Source: UBA6136 sp044237765 (GTDB taxonomy: Bacteria; Pseudomonadota; Gammaproteobacteria; Methylococcales; Methylococcaceae). Taken from it: a stretch of 64,000 nt of DNA. The translations under genes were made by a program, and so were the position numbers. The stretch covers positions 7,363 to 71,362 of the forward strand of contig JBIIEQ010000008.1 in NCBI GenBank assembly GCA_044237765.1, read 5' to 3'. Of this stretch, positions 9,647 to 17,752 are shown in pieces. Positions within the stretch are counted from its first letter, which is position 1. Each line of letters begins with the position of its first letter. The notes under the pieces are model-generated. The model had not been told where the DNA came from. It did not search any database and saw only the letters and a list, made by a program, of their open reading frames with translations.

Positions 9647-10993
9647 ATGCATTCTCAGCAGAGCGTCATAGCCGCCATCGCCACACCGCCAGGTCGCGGC
9701 GGTGTGGGAGTCATCCGGGTGTCTGGCGATGCCGTTCCATCCATCGCCGCTGCCCTTGTAGACAAAGATTTACGGCCACGCAAAGCCCATTTGGTCACTT
9801 TTCAAGGTGCCGGTGGCGACCCGATAGATCAGGGCCTGGCGATCTACTTTCCAGCCCCTCACTCCTTTACCGGGGAAGATGTGCTCGAACTTCACGCACA
9901 CGGAAGCCCGGTTGTGCTGGATATGCTCCTCCGTCGAGTGTTGGAGCTGGGTGCAAGGACCGCCCGGCCGGGCGAATTCAGCGAGCGGGCCTTTCTGAAC
10001 GAAAAGATCGATCTAGCCCAGGCCGAGGCCATCGCGGACCTGATCGAGTGCACTACTGAAAGCGCGGCCCGCTCGGCTCGGCGTTCACTTCAAGGCGAGT
10101 TCTCAAGTCAGATCAATGAATTGGTCGAGTCGCTCATCCAGTTGCGCCTCTACATTGAGGCATCGATAGACTTCGTCGACGAGGATATCGAGCTTCTGAC
10201 CGCCGGCCATATCGATACACGGTTGGCAGATTTGCTCCAACGGCTTGACGTCATCCGTGCCTCCGCACGCCAGGGACAATTGCTGCGAGACGGCATGACG
10301 CTGGTCATCACCGGTCGACCCAATGCCGGTAAATCCAGCTTGCTCAACAGGCTGACCGGCCGTGATAGCGCCATCGTCACCCCCATCGCCGGCACAACCC
10401 GAGACACGCTCAAGGAGTTCATTCAGATTGATGGACTGCCGTTGCATGTCATTGATACAGCCGGACTCCGGGAACACAGCGAGGATGTCGTGGAGCAGGA
10501 GGGTATGCGCCGGGCCAGAGCCGAGATTGCCCAGGCCGACCATGTTTTGCTGTTGATTGATGACACTGATCCTGGTGACAACAACTCCTTGCTGGCGGAC
10601 ATTCCCTCCCACCTGCCGGTGACACATATTCACAACAAGATCGATCTCAGCGGACACTCTGTGGGCCAGCACATGACGGAAAAAGGTGCCGTCATTTATT
10701 TGTCCCTGAAAACTGGCGAGGGGACGGAGCTGCTCGTTCAGCACCTCAAGGCTTGTGTTGGCTATGCCGAAGAGGCAGAGGGAGTCTTCATGGCGAGGAG
10801 ACGTCACCTGGAAGCGATTGACCAGGCCATGTCGGCTGTACAAAAGGCGTTAGAAAATTTAAATGACGGAGTGCTGGAGTTGCTGGCGGAGGAACTCCGT
10901 CTCGCTCAAAACGCCCTCTCCGAAATTACTGGCGAGTTCACCTCTGACGACTTATTGGGCCGGATATTTGCGGATTTCTGCATCGGCAAGTGA
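9647..10993 (+). CDS. mnmE: tRNA-5-carboxymethylaminomethyl-2-thiouridine GTPase MnmE (TrmE)
   Basis: 448-aa GTPase that acts with MnmG to modify the wobble uridine of tRNAs. The N-terminal folate-binding domain starts IAAIATPPGRGGVGVIRVSG. The G domain shows the P-loop GRPNAGKSSLLNRL, the potassium-loop TPIAGTTRD and DTAGLRE. The protein ends FADFCIGK, where the conserved C-terminal CIGK cysteine sits. Order yidC-mnmE is usual, but mnmG does not follow; the next 500 bp are non-coding. Confidence 0.98.
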   Translation: MHSQQSVIAAIATPPGRGGVGVIRVSGDAVPSIAAALVDKDLRPRKAHLVTFQGAGGDPIDQGLAIYFPAPHSFTGEDVLELHAHGSPVVLDMLLRRVLELGARTARPGEFSERAFLNEKIDLAQAEAIADLIECTTESAARSARRSLQGEFSSQINELVESLIQLRLYIEASIDFVDEDIELLTAGHIDTRLADLLQRLDVIRASARQGQLLRDGMTLVITGRPNAGKSSLLNRLTGRDSAIVTPIAGTTRDTLKEFIQIDGLPLHVIDTAGLREHSEDVVEQEGMRRARAEIAQADHVLLLIDDTDPGDNNSLLADIPSHLPVTHIHNKIDLSGHSVGQHMTEKGAVIYLSLKTGEGTELLVQHLKACVGYAEEAEGVFMARRRHLEAIDQAMSAVQKALENLNDGVLELLAEELRLAQNALSEITGEFTSDDLLGRIFADFCIGK

Positions 10994-11136
10994 CAGCATG
11001 CTGCCTCTTCTCCGTGAAGTGTACCTTTGTGTATCTGCTCTTGTAACACTCTGTCAACTCAAGCTTTTCTTCACCTTCGGCTTTTTCCCGTCCAGATATT
11101 GTGTGCTTAACGGGATTGGCCCAGACATCAGAAGTA

Positions 11137-11170
11137 CGTAAAAGTACGTATATTTGTACGTACTTTTACG
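11137..11170. repeat. Perfect 14-bp inverted repeat, operator-like
   Basis: CGTAAAAGTACGTA (11137-11150), a 6-base spacer, then TACGTACTTTTACG (11157-11170). The arms match at all 14 positions. The left arm is preceded by another GTACGTA copy at 11134, so TACGTA units recur at close spacing. No T-run follows, so it is not a terminator. It fits a regulator-binding site or a cruciform upstream of a short transcript. Confidence 0.7.
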
Positions 11171-11198
11171 AATTTACACATAAGGGATGGGGGAACTA

Positions 11199-11215
11199 CC
11201 ATGGCGGCGCCATGG
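11199..11215. repeat. 17-bp palindrome CCATGGCG-G-CGCCATGG
   Basis: Eight bases on each side of a central G are perfectly self-complementary. It lies 28 bp after the long inverted repeat and 24 bp before a terminator hairpin. In an RNA it would form a tight hairpin masking the ATG at 11201. Confidence 0.6.
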
Positions 11216-11239
11216 AGGGTTTGTCTGTATCTAGCATAT

Positions 11240-11269
11240 GAAACCCGGTTTTGGACTGGGTTTCTTTTT
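11240..11269 (+). terminator. Intrinsic terminator, upstream one of two
   Basis: Stem GAAACCC (11240-11246) with GGGTTTC (11258-11264) around an 11-nt loop, followed by TTTTT. No annotated gene ends immediately before it, so it probably ends a short non-coding transcript or the mnmE message. Confidence 0.6.
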
Positions 11270-11384
11270 CAGGGATCCAGTCGTGGAGAGCCCACTTCTG
11301 ATTTCGATGGCTCTGGCTGATATGCGGCAGGACATAATTACAAGGGGGGCACCGCACCAACCATTAAAACAGCCATCACCAGTT

Positions 11385-11407
11385 ACCCGGCTTCGGCCGG
11401 GTTTTTT
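11385..11407 (+). terminator. Intrinsic terminator with UUCG tetraloop
   Basis: Stem ACCCGGC / GCCGGGT closed by a TTCG tetraloop, followed by a run of T. This is a textbook strong terminator. It stands 112 bp before the small lipoprotein gene and after no identifiable coding sequence. Confidence 0.8.
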
Positions 11408-11518
11408 CGTTGGGGGGGCAAGGCGGAACGCAAACATTCAGGGCAGGTGGATTGCGCTTTTGCCAGTCGAGGCAGGGTATGGTTCACTAGTGGGCCGAAG
11501 CTGATCACATAGCCAATC

Positions 11519-11761
11519 ATGAACAGATATATCCTCCCAAGTTCTCTCCTCCTTGTTGCGGCCACGCTGCTGAGTTGCAGCCACCGATCCGACACGGTCA
11601 TAGGCGGTCCAGATGCCCAGGAAGCAGCGATACGGATGGAAGAATCAGAGCAGGAATACAATGACTGTCGCGCGACTCGTCACGCGGGCAGTGCAACCTG
11701 CGACAGCCTTGAAGCGCTTTACAAGAAAGATAAAGCGGAATTCGAGGCCCAGGTTCAATAG
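11519..11761 (+). CDS. Small putative lipoprotein, unknown function
   Basis: 80 aa. A short basic start (MNR), a hydrophobic stretch and the lipobox LLSC (Cys20) predict a lipoprotein. The mature part is acidic and charged (AAIRMEESEQEYNDCRATRH), with two cysteines (CRATRHAGSATC) that could form a disulphide. I do not recognise a named family. It precedes nadC by 77 bp on the same strand, behind the UUCG-loop terminator. Confidence 0.6.
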   Translation: MNRYILPSSLLLVAATLLSCSHRSDTVIGGPDAQEAAIRMEESEQEYNDCRATRHAGSATCDSLEALYKKDKAEFEAQVQ

Positions 11762-11838
11762 CCCGTCCATTCTGATTCGTGGTTGAGCCCTACCCTCCAG
11801 CTTGAAAGCCTTGGTTTCACATCCAGTCCTGGATCGCA

Positions 11839-12684
11839 ATGACTCCCGATCATATGGAAACACCTGATCCCGCTGAGATTGATCGGTTTCTGCTGGAAGA
11901 TATCGGATCAGGCGACCTGACGGCGGCCATTCTGCCGGAAACCGCATGCGCTTCTGCAAGTGTCATGACACGTGAGAGCATGGTGGTTTGCGGTCAGGCC
12001 TGGTTCAAGGCCGTTTTCGGTCGGCTGGATCCCTCTGTCCAGATTGTCTGGGAATGTGAGGAAGGGGCCGAGGTTCAGGCTGGTGGGTTGCTTTGCCGGC
12101 TCGAGGGGTCCGCCCGATCACTCATGGCGGGTGAGAGAACGGCGCTCAATCTGCTCCAGACGCTGTCGGCCACGGCGACACTGGCACGGAAATATGCAAA
12201 GGCCGTCGAAGGCACTCGGGTGAAAGTCCTGGATACCCGCAAAACGATCCCGGGCCTGCGTCTGGCTCAGAAATATGCCGTTCGCTGCGGTGGCTGTCAT
12301 AACCATCGAATAGGGCTTTACGATGGCATTCTGATCAAGGAAAACCACATTATGGCGGCGGGTTCCATCACCCGCGCCATTCGCAGCGCGAAAGGGCTCC
12401 AGGCCGGTGTCATGATCGAAGTAGAAGTTGAAACGCTGGATGAGCTGAATGAGGCTCTTGCAGCTGGAGCAAAACGAATCCTGCTGGACGAGTTCACGTT
12501 GCCCATGATGCGTGAGGCCGTCGTCATGGCGGCAAATCGGGCAGAGTTGGAAGTCTCCGGCAGCGTGACGCTGGAGGCTATTCGGGAAATCGCTGAAACC
12601 GGCGTCAATTACATTTCGGTGGGCGCCCTGACCAAAAATGTCCGGGCCATCGATCTCTCCATGCGGGTGACGCTCGGCGTGTGA
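11839..12684 (+). CDS. nadC: Nicotinate-nucleotide pyrophosphorylase (carboxylating)
   Basis: 281-aa quinolinate phosphoribosyltransferase that makes nicotinate mononucleotide from quinolinate and PRPP in de novo NAD synthesis. Family motifs are DIGSGDLTA, GERTALNLLQTLSATAT, LDTRKTIPGLRLAQKYAVRC, GGCHNHRIGLYDGILIKENH and ISVGALTKNV. Length is normal. It converges on rpiA, with 36 bp between the two stops. Confidence 0.97.
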   Translation: MTPDHMETPDPAEIDRFLLEDIGSGDLTAAILPETACASASVMTRESMVVCGQAWFKAVFGRLDPSVQIVWECEEGAEVQAGGLLCRLEGSARSLMAGERTALNLLQTLSATATLARKYAKAVEGTRVKVLDTRKTIPGLRLAQKYAVRCGGCHNHRIGLYDGILIKENHIMAAGSITRAIRSAKGLQAGVMIEVEVETLDELNEALAAGAKRILLDEFTLPMMREAVVMAANRAELEVSGSVTLEAIREIAETGVNYISVGALTKNVRAIDLSMRVTLGV

Positions 12685-12720
12685 CAAAACAGCCGAGCTG
12701 TCGACCTATCCCTTCTTGAC

Positions 12721-13377
12721 TCAGTCGATGCGACGAACACCATCGGCCCCGCCCACCAGGACAACGTCGGCGGGGCGCATGGCAAAGATACCTACCGTGA
12801 TGACGCCGGGGATGTTGTTGATGACCTGTTCCATTTCCAGCGGGTTCAGGATGGACAGGTTCCAAACGTCGAGAATTTGACCGCCGTTATCCGTCACACA
12901 ATTCTCGCGCCACACCGGCTGACCGCCCAACTTGACGAGTTCACGGGCGACAAAGCTGCGTGCCATGGGAATAACCTCGACCGGCAGCGGGAACTTGCCC
13001 AGAACATCCACACACTTGCTGTCATCCGCAATGCAGATGAACTTGCGGCTGGCGCCGGCAATGATTTTTTCTCGAGTCAAGGCGGCGCCGCCACCCTTGA
13101 TCAATTGCTTGTTCGGGTTGATTTCATCGGCGCCATCAACATAAACGTCGAGTGTGCCGACATCGTTCAGTTCCAGCACGGGAATGCCCAGCTTCTTGAG
13201 CTGGTCGGTGCTGGCATTGGAGCTGGATACGGTGCCCTCGATGTCATTCTTGATATCGGCCAGACAGTCGATAAACAAACGGGTGGTCGATCCGGTGCCA
13301 ATGCCAAGAATCGAGTAACCTTTTACGTACTCCAGCGCCGCTTCGGCAACTTTCTGCTTCAGTTCATCTTGCGTCAT
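12721..13377 (-). CDS. rpiA: Ribose-5-phosphate isomerase A
   Basis: 218-aa enzyme interconverting ribose 5-phosphate and ribulose 5-phosphate. It shows GIGTGSTTRLFIDCLA, SSNASTDQLKKLGIPVLELN, YVDGADEINPNKQLIKGGGA with ALTREKI, and VLVGGADGVRRID at the C-terminus. The ATG is preceded by AAGGA at good spacing. It is divergent from ilvA, 117 bp away. Confidence 0.97.
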   Translation of the reverse strand: MTQDELKQKVAEAALEYVKGYSILGIGTGSTTRLFIDCLADIKNDIEGTVSSSNASTDQLKKLGIPVLELNDVGTLDVYVDGADEINPNKQLIKGGGAALTREKIIAGASRKFICIADDSKCVDVLGKFPLPVEVIPMARSFVARELVKLGGQPVWRENCVTDNGGQILDVWNLSILNPLEMEQVINNIPGVITVGIFAMRPADVVLVGGADGVRRID

Positions 13378-13494
13378 TTTCGTTTTCCTTCTCTGCAGTC
13401 ATGGAACAAATTGATCGATAATAACGTGAGCTTGTCTCTGCCGCCATGTCCTTATTGAACCGGCTGCCGTCGATTCCGAACCACGAATAAATCC

Positions 13495-15012
13495 ATGCTC
13501 CTGACCAAATATGTTGAGCGCGTTCTGCGCGCCCGCGTCTATGACGTGGCAATCGAAAGCCCGCTGGATTATGCGGCAGGGCTCAGTCGCCGGCTAGGCA
13601 ACGCGATTTACATCAAGCGCGAGGATTTGCAGCCGGTATTCTCGTTCAAGCTGCGGGGCGCCTATAACAAAATCGCCGGTCTCGGTGAAACCGCTCGACA
13701 AGCAGGTGTGATTGCTGCATCGGCGGGTAACCATGCGCAGGGCGTCGCCCTGGCCGCCAAAAAGCTGGGGATTCGGGCGCTGATCGTCATGCCGCGAACC
13801 ACGCCCGCTATCAAGGTCAATGCCGTGAAGGCGCTGGGGGCCGAGACCATTCTGCATGGTGACGCCTACGACGAGGCGTACGAATATGCCATTGCTCTGT
13901 CAGCCGAACAGCAGATGACGTTTGTCCATCCGTATGATGATCCAGAGGTCATTGCCGGACAGGGTACCATCGGCATGGAGATACTCAGGCAGCGCCACGA
14001 CCCCATTCATGCCATCTTCATCCCGGTGGGGGGCGGTGGACTGATTGCCGGCATCGCTGCCTATGTCAAATTTGTTCGGCCCGACATCAGGATCATCGGG
14101 GTCGAACCCGATGATGCCGACTGCCTTAATCGGGCCATGAAAGCGAGTCGCCGGGTGATCCTTCGTCAGGTCGGCCTGTTCGCCGACGGCGTGGCTGTCA
14201 AGCAGATTGGCAAGGAGACCTTCCACATTGCCCACCAGTTTGTGGATGAAGTGGTGACCGTCAGTACGGATGAAATTTGCGCCGCCATCAAGGATATTTT
14301 CGATGACACCCGCTCGGTTGCCGAGCCAGCCGGCGCTCTCGGGGTTGCGGGGGCGAGAAAATACGTCGAACAAACCGGCATGACCAACCAGTGTCTGATT
14401 GCCATTGAAAGCGGCGCCAACATCAATTTTGATCGGCTGCGCCACGTGGCGGAGCGTGCCCAGGTCGGCGAGATGCGGGAGCGGCTGATGGCCGTCACCA
14501 TCCCCGAGCGCCCCGGCAGCTTTCTAGACTTCTGCCGAGCCATTGGTCGGCGTGGCATTACCGAATTCAACTATCGTTATTTCGATGAGGGTGACGCGCA
14601 GATCTTTGTTGGCATCCAGACCGATGTCAAGGACGCCGGAGCGCTGATCGATGACCTGGGTGACCAAGGCTACGGGGTCACCGACATGTCCGGCAACGAG
14701 CTGGCGCTGGAGCACATTCGCTATATGGTCGGGGGTCACGCGCCCAGACTGCTGGACGAAGTTGTTTATCGGTTTGAGTTTCCCGAGCGACCCGGCGCCC
14801 TGCTTGATTTTCTCTCCCGGCTGAGCGGTCGCTGGAACATTAGCCTGTTTCATTACCGCAATCATGGTGCGGCCTACGGTCGGGTACTGATGGGGATTCA
14901 GGTTCCCAAGGCTGAGCGGAAAAGCTTTCGTGCGTTTCTAGACGAAATCGGGTTCGCCTATTACGACGAAACCCAGAACCCAGCCTATCGCCTGTTTGCC
15001 GGGGGTCGGTAA
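13495..15012 (+). CDS. ilvA: Threonine ammonia-lyase, biosynthetic
   Basis: 505-aa PLP enzyme deaminating threonine to 2-oxobutyrate, the first step of isoleucine synthesis. The catalytic domain has the PLP-lysine motif SFKLRGAYNK (Lys52), SAGNHAQGVALAA and the phosphate-binding loop PVGGGGLIAG. Two C-terminal ACT-like domains start near ERPGSFLDFCRAIG and ERPGALLDFLSRLS and give isoleucine/valine feedback control, so this is the long allosteric form rather than the catabolic one. No other ilv gene is adjacent. Confidence 0.97.
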   Translation: MLLTKYVERVLRARVYDVAIESPLDYAAGLSRRLGNAIYIKREDLQPVFSFKLRGAYNKIAGLGETARQAGVIAASAGNHAQGVALAAKKLGIRALIVMPRTTPAIKVNAVKALGAETILHGDAYDEAYEYAIALSAEQQMTFVHPYDDPEVIAGQGTIGMEILRQRHDPIHAIFIPVGGGGLIAGIAAYVKFVRPDIRIIGVEPDDADCLNRAMKASRRVILRQVGLFADGVAVKQIGKETFHIAHQFVDEVVTVSTDEICAAIKDIFDDTRSVAEPAGALGVAGARKYVEQTGMTNQCLIAIESGANINFDRLRHVAERAQVGEMRERLMAVTIPERPGSFLDFCRAIGRRGITEFNYRYFDEGDAQIFVGIQTDVKDAGALIDDLGDQGYGVTDMSGNELALEHIRYMVGGHAPRLLDEVVYRFEFPERPGALLDFLSRLSGRWNISLFHYRNHGAAYGRVLMGIQVPKAERKSFRAFLDEIGFAYYDETQNPAYRLFAGGR

Positions 15013-15027
15013 GGTTTACGAGGCTGT

Positions 15028-15345
15028 CTAATTGGCCAGCTTCAGAGTGGCGACGCCTGCGATGATCAGCAAAACTCCCAGATAGCGGCCCAGACTGGAG
15101 GGGTCACCAAAAAACCAGATGCCCACCAGAAATGTTCCTGCCGCCCCGATGCCGGTCCACACAGCATAGGCCGTGCCGATGGTGATATCCCGCTGTGCCA
15201 GCCAGAGCAGGCCGCCACTGCAGGCCATGCAACCGATGGCAATCGCTATGCCCAATAGCCGGTGACTGGAGGCTTGCGCCAGCTTCAGGCCGACCGGCCA
15301 GCCAATTTCGAACAAGCCGGCACCCAGGAGATATAGCCAGCTCAT
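15028..15345 (-). CDS. Small multidrug resistance-family exporter, Gdx/SugE type
   Basis: 105-aa four-helix membrane protein. I chose the ATG giving MSWLYLLGAGLFEIGWPVGL, since it overlaps the stop of the preceding gene (ATGA) and matches family starts. Glu13 (in FEIGW), GLK and the segment GTAYAVWTGIGAAGTFLVGI place it with the Gdx/SugE guanidinium exporters rather than EmrE. No guanidine riboswitch is visible upstream. Confidence 0.85.
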   Translation of the reverse strand: MSWLYLLGAGLFEIGWPVGLKLAQASSHRLLGIAIAIGCMACSGGLLWLAQRDITIGTAYAVWTGIGAAGTFLVGIWFFGDPSSLGRYLGVLLIIAGVATLKLAN

Positions 15346-15800
15346 TCCAACCCCAGAATGAAATGCCATTGTTTTTCGGTCATCGGCATCACCGACAGCC
15401 GGTTGCCGCGTCGAACGAGTGCCAGGCTTTCCAGCTCCGCTTTGTCCTTTAATTCCGCGAGAGTAATGGCTCGGGTTAGCTTGCGAACAAATCCCACATC
15501 GACCATGAGCCAGGTCGGTTTCTCCGGCTGACTCTTCGGGTCATAGTGTTTGTTTTGGGGGTCAAATGCCGTAGGGTCAGGGTAAGCCTCGCGCTTGACC
15601 TGGGCAATGCCGACAATTCCCGGTACGTCACAATTGGAGTGGTAGAAGAAAATGGAATCCCCCACTTTCATGTCATCCCGCATCATGTTGCGCGCCTGGT
15701 AGTTTCTTACGCCATCCCAGGGTTCCGTTTGATCAGGGCGCTGCGCCAGGTCATCAATGCTGAACTCACTGGGTTCGGATTTCATCAGCCAATATCGCAT
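15342..15800 (-). CDS. EVE domain-containing protein (UPF0310/thymocyte nuclear protein 1-like)
   Basis: 152-aa protein that is essentially one EVE domain, a PUA-like fold that binds modified bases in DNA or RNA. It starts MRYWLMKSEPSEFSIDDLAQ and has WDGVRNYQARNMMRDDMKVG, FFYHSNCDVPGIVGIAQV and PTWLMVDVGFVRKL, which form the ligand-binding cage. It is the first gene of a two-gene unit with the Gdx-like exporter (4-bp overlap). Confidence 0.93.
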   Translation of the reverse strand: MRYWLMKSEPSEFSIDDLAQRPDQTEPWDGVRNYQARNMMRDDMKVGDSIFFYHSNCDVPGIVGIAQVKREAYPDPTAFDPQNKHYDPKSQPEKPTWLMVDVGFVRKLTRAITLAELKDKAELESLALVRRGNRLSVMPMTEKQWHFILGLE

Positions 15801-15984
15801 GTCGATTTGCTATTTATTACTTTCTTGGTTTTTGGGGCCGCAGGTGTATTCTGCCATCCCATTCAGCGCAAATGGACAAGGCGAGCAGACGAGAGGCCGC
15901 ATTTTGCCGCTGCAAGGGTAATCCGGGTTCATCGGTACTATACTGTGGACTTACATATTCCGGTTACATCACGATCGCTAGTCC

Positions 15985-16383
15985 ATGAGCCGACCTCGCT
16001 CCATCCTTGTTTGTCTGCTGCTGATTCTGATTCAGCTGCTCTCGCCGTGGGTGCATGCCCATACTGGATGCGAGACGGGGGGGCTTTTGCATATTCCCGG
16101 TTTGGAAAGGTTGCGGGCTCCGGAGGCTGGTCCCACGGCTCAGGCCGATCTCTACGCCGCCGATACCTTGGTGGGGGTTCAGTCCGGTATTGAGAATTCC
16201 AGCTATCGTCTTGGCAAGCTGCTGGATTCCGATGATGGAGTGTTCCTGAGTTTGCCCCTGCTTGCAGGGTCCTCGCCTCTCGTCTTGAGTATCCGTGAAA
16301 ATACAGCGGGCAATGGATTGCCCCGGTTGAATCCACGTTCGGGCTCCCCTCCCCGCGCCCCGCCCACGGGCATCCATCTCTGA
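15985..16383 (+). CDS. Exported hypothetical protein at the head of the metal-efflux locus
   Basis: 132 aa with a clear signal peptide (RSILVCLLLILIQLLSPWVH, cleavage likely after AHA at about residue 25) and a Pro/Arg-rich end. The mature part has one Cys and no recognised domain. It lies 103 bp upstream of the TolC-type gene on the same strand. Small exported proteins are common at the front of heavy-metal RND operons, so a periplasmic accessory role is possible but not shown. Confidence 0.55.
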   Translation: MSRPRSILVCLLLILIQLLSPWVHAHTGCETGGLLHIPGLERLRAPEAGPTAQADLYAADTLVGVQSGIENSSYRLGKLLDSDDGVFLSLPLLAGSSPLVLSIRENTAGNGLPRLNPRSGSPPRAPPTGIHL

Positions 16384-16464
16384 AGTTTTCGGGGCTTGGC
16401 CCCCACCCCCTCCGGGAACCTGTACATTCTGTGCATATACTGGATTCAATGATGGTTGATCAGG

Positions 16465-16483
16465 GTCATGAGGCCTTCATGAC
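16465..16483. promoter_or_regulatory. Inverted repeat GTCATGA-N5-TCATGAC before the efflux operon
   Basis: Two perfect 7-bp arms with a 5-bp spacer end 3 bp before the outer-membrane-factor ATG. The position suits an operator or an RNA hairpin over the ribosome-binding region. No regulator gene is found next to the operon. Confidence 0.35.
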
Positions 16484-16486
16484 GGC

Positions 16487-17752
16487 ATGGGATTATTGAT
16501 GAAGAGTCTAACTGGCATCATTTTCGTTATCGGCCTTGCGGTCACGGTCAGCGCCGATGCCGAGGAATTGATGATAGAGCACCTCGACGAGTTGGTGATC
16601 GATGATCGGCTCACGCTCAGGCAGGTGGTGGACAGCACATTCGAGCGCTATCCCCAAAACGCACTCATTTCCGCCTTCCAGGAAGAGTCCAAGGCGCTGG
16701 AGCAACGCAGTTCCAGCTGGATAGCCGGATACCCCATGATTTATCTGCAATATATCGATGATGCACTGCTGGGGCGTGATGACGGCATCACCAATGTCCA
16801 GTCAGGTTACCAAGTGCCCCTGTGGATGTGGGGGCAGAAGGCGGCCAGTCAGAAAATCACCGAAGAATCCAAGCAAGCGGCCGAACACTACATCGTGGCA
16901 CTCAAACATGAAGTGGCCGGCCTGGTCCGGGAGGCCCTCTGGACGCTCCGCCTCATGGAAAACCGCCGGGAGTTGGCCCGCCAGATCTACGAAGTGGCCG
17001 AAAAACTCACCGCCGTCGTACGACGGCGCGTCGAGTTGGGCGATCTCGCCCGGGCCGACGAACTGCTGGCCGAAAGCGACCAGCTCGAGAAGAAAACCGC
17101 ACTGGTTCAGGCCGAAGCAGAGGTCATGCATGCACGTAAAGCCTATCAGAACCTGACCCGCATGAACCGAGCCCCCAGACGGCTCGAAGAGATCCTGAGC
17201 AAATTAAAGGGCCTGGATGAACGACACCCCTCCCTAGCGGCCTCCAATGCTTCCGTAGAAAGAGCACAAGCCGAAGTGGAATTCACCCGCCTCTCCAAGC
17301 AAGGCAATCAGCCGACCATCCTGGTAGGAACCGACAGCACCCAGATTGACCGCCAGGGCAGTTTCGGGACAGGGACCAATATCGTGCTGCAAGTCCCCAT
17401 TGGCGGTGACGACTGGCATGCGCCACAGGTGGCCCAAGCCAACCTGACACTCAACGAGAAAATCGTTCAGCGGGAAACCCTGCGGCGGCAACTGGAAAAA
17501 GCACTGCACGAGGCACAGCACACCCTGGAAGTGGACCGGGCCGCGCTGGACATTGCCGAGCGACGCAAGGCCATCGCAGAAACCCAGATCAGCATGAGCC
17601 GCATAGCCTTCGAGGCCGGCGAAGTTGCCCTCATCGACTACCTCAAGATCCAGGCCGGCGCCCAATCGGCCATCCGCGACGCCGCCGAGCGCGCCATCCT
17701 CGTCCAGAAAGATACCTCGGTCTACAACCAAGTGGTCGGAGTCATGCCATGA
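16487..17752 (+). CDS. TolC/CusC-type outer membrane efflux factor
   Basis: 421-aa outer-membrane channel protein with an N-terminal signal peptide (residues 1-24) and long alpha-helical, Glu/Ala/Arg-rich repeats typical of the TolC hairpin fold, e.g. VRRRVELGDLARADELLAES and RIAFEAGEVALIDYLKIQAG. An alternative ATG at 16499 would shorten it by four residues. The stop overlaps the adaptor start (ATGA), so this is the first structural gene of a tripartite pump. Confidence 0.85.
   Translation: MGLLMKSLTGIIFVIGLAVTVSADAEELMIEHLDELVIDDRLTLRQVVDSTFERYPQNALISAFQEESKALEQRSSSWIAGYPMIYLQYIDDALLGRDDGITNVQSGYQVPLWMWGQKAASQKITEESKQAAEHYIVALKHEVAGLVREALWTLRLMENRRELARQIYEVAEKLTAVVRRRVELGDLARADELLAESDQLEKKTALVQAEAEVMHARKAYQNLTRMNRAPRRLEEILSKLKGLDERHPSLAASNASVERAQAEVEFTRLSKQGNQPTILVGTDSTQIDRQGSFGTGTNIVLQVPIGGDDWHAPQVAQANLTLNEKIVQRETLRRQLEKALHEAQHTLEVDRAALDIAERRKAIAETQISMSRIAFEAGEVALIDYLKIQAGAQSAIRDAAERAILVQKDTSVYNQVVGVMP

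Larger units (their letters stand above)
10994..11518. other. Intergenic region with palindromes and two terminators; possible small RNA locus
   Basis: No convincing protein gene. It holds a perfect 14-bp inverted repeat (11137-11170), a 17-bp palindrome (11199-11215) and two intrinsic terminators on the plus strand (11240-11269 and 11385-11407), annotated separately. A 39-codon frame from the ATG at 11201 has a plausible ribosome site but runs through the first terminator, so it is not called. Two terminators 140 bp apart without a gene suggest one or two short untranslated transcripts. Confidence 0.4.

Noticed and set aside
11201..11320. 39-codon frame beginning at an ATG behind GGGGGA
   Set aside because: It runs through an intrinsic terminator (11240-11269) and its start lies inside a palindrome; more likely part of a non-coding RNA.
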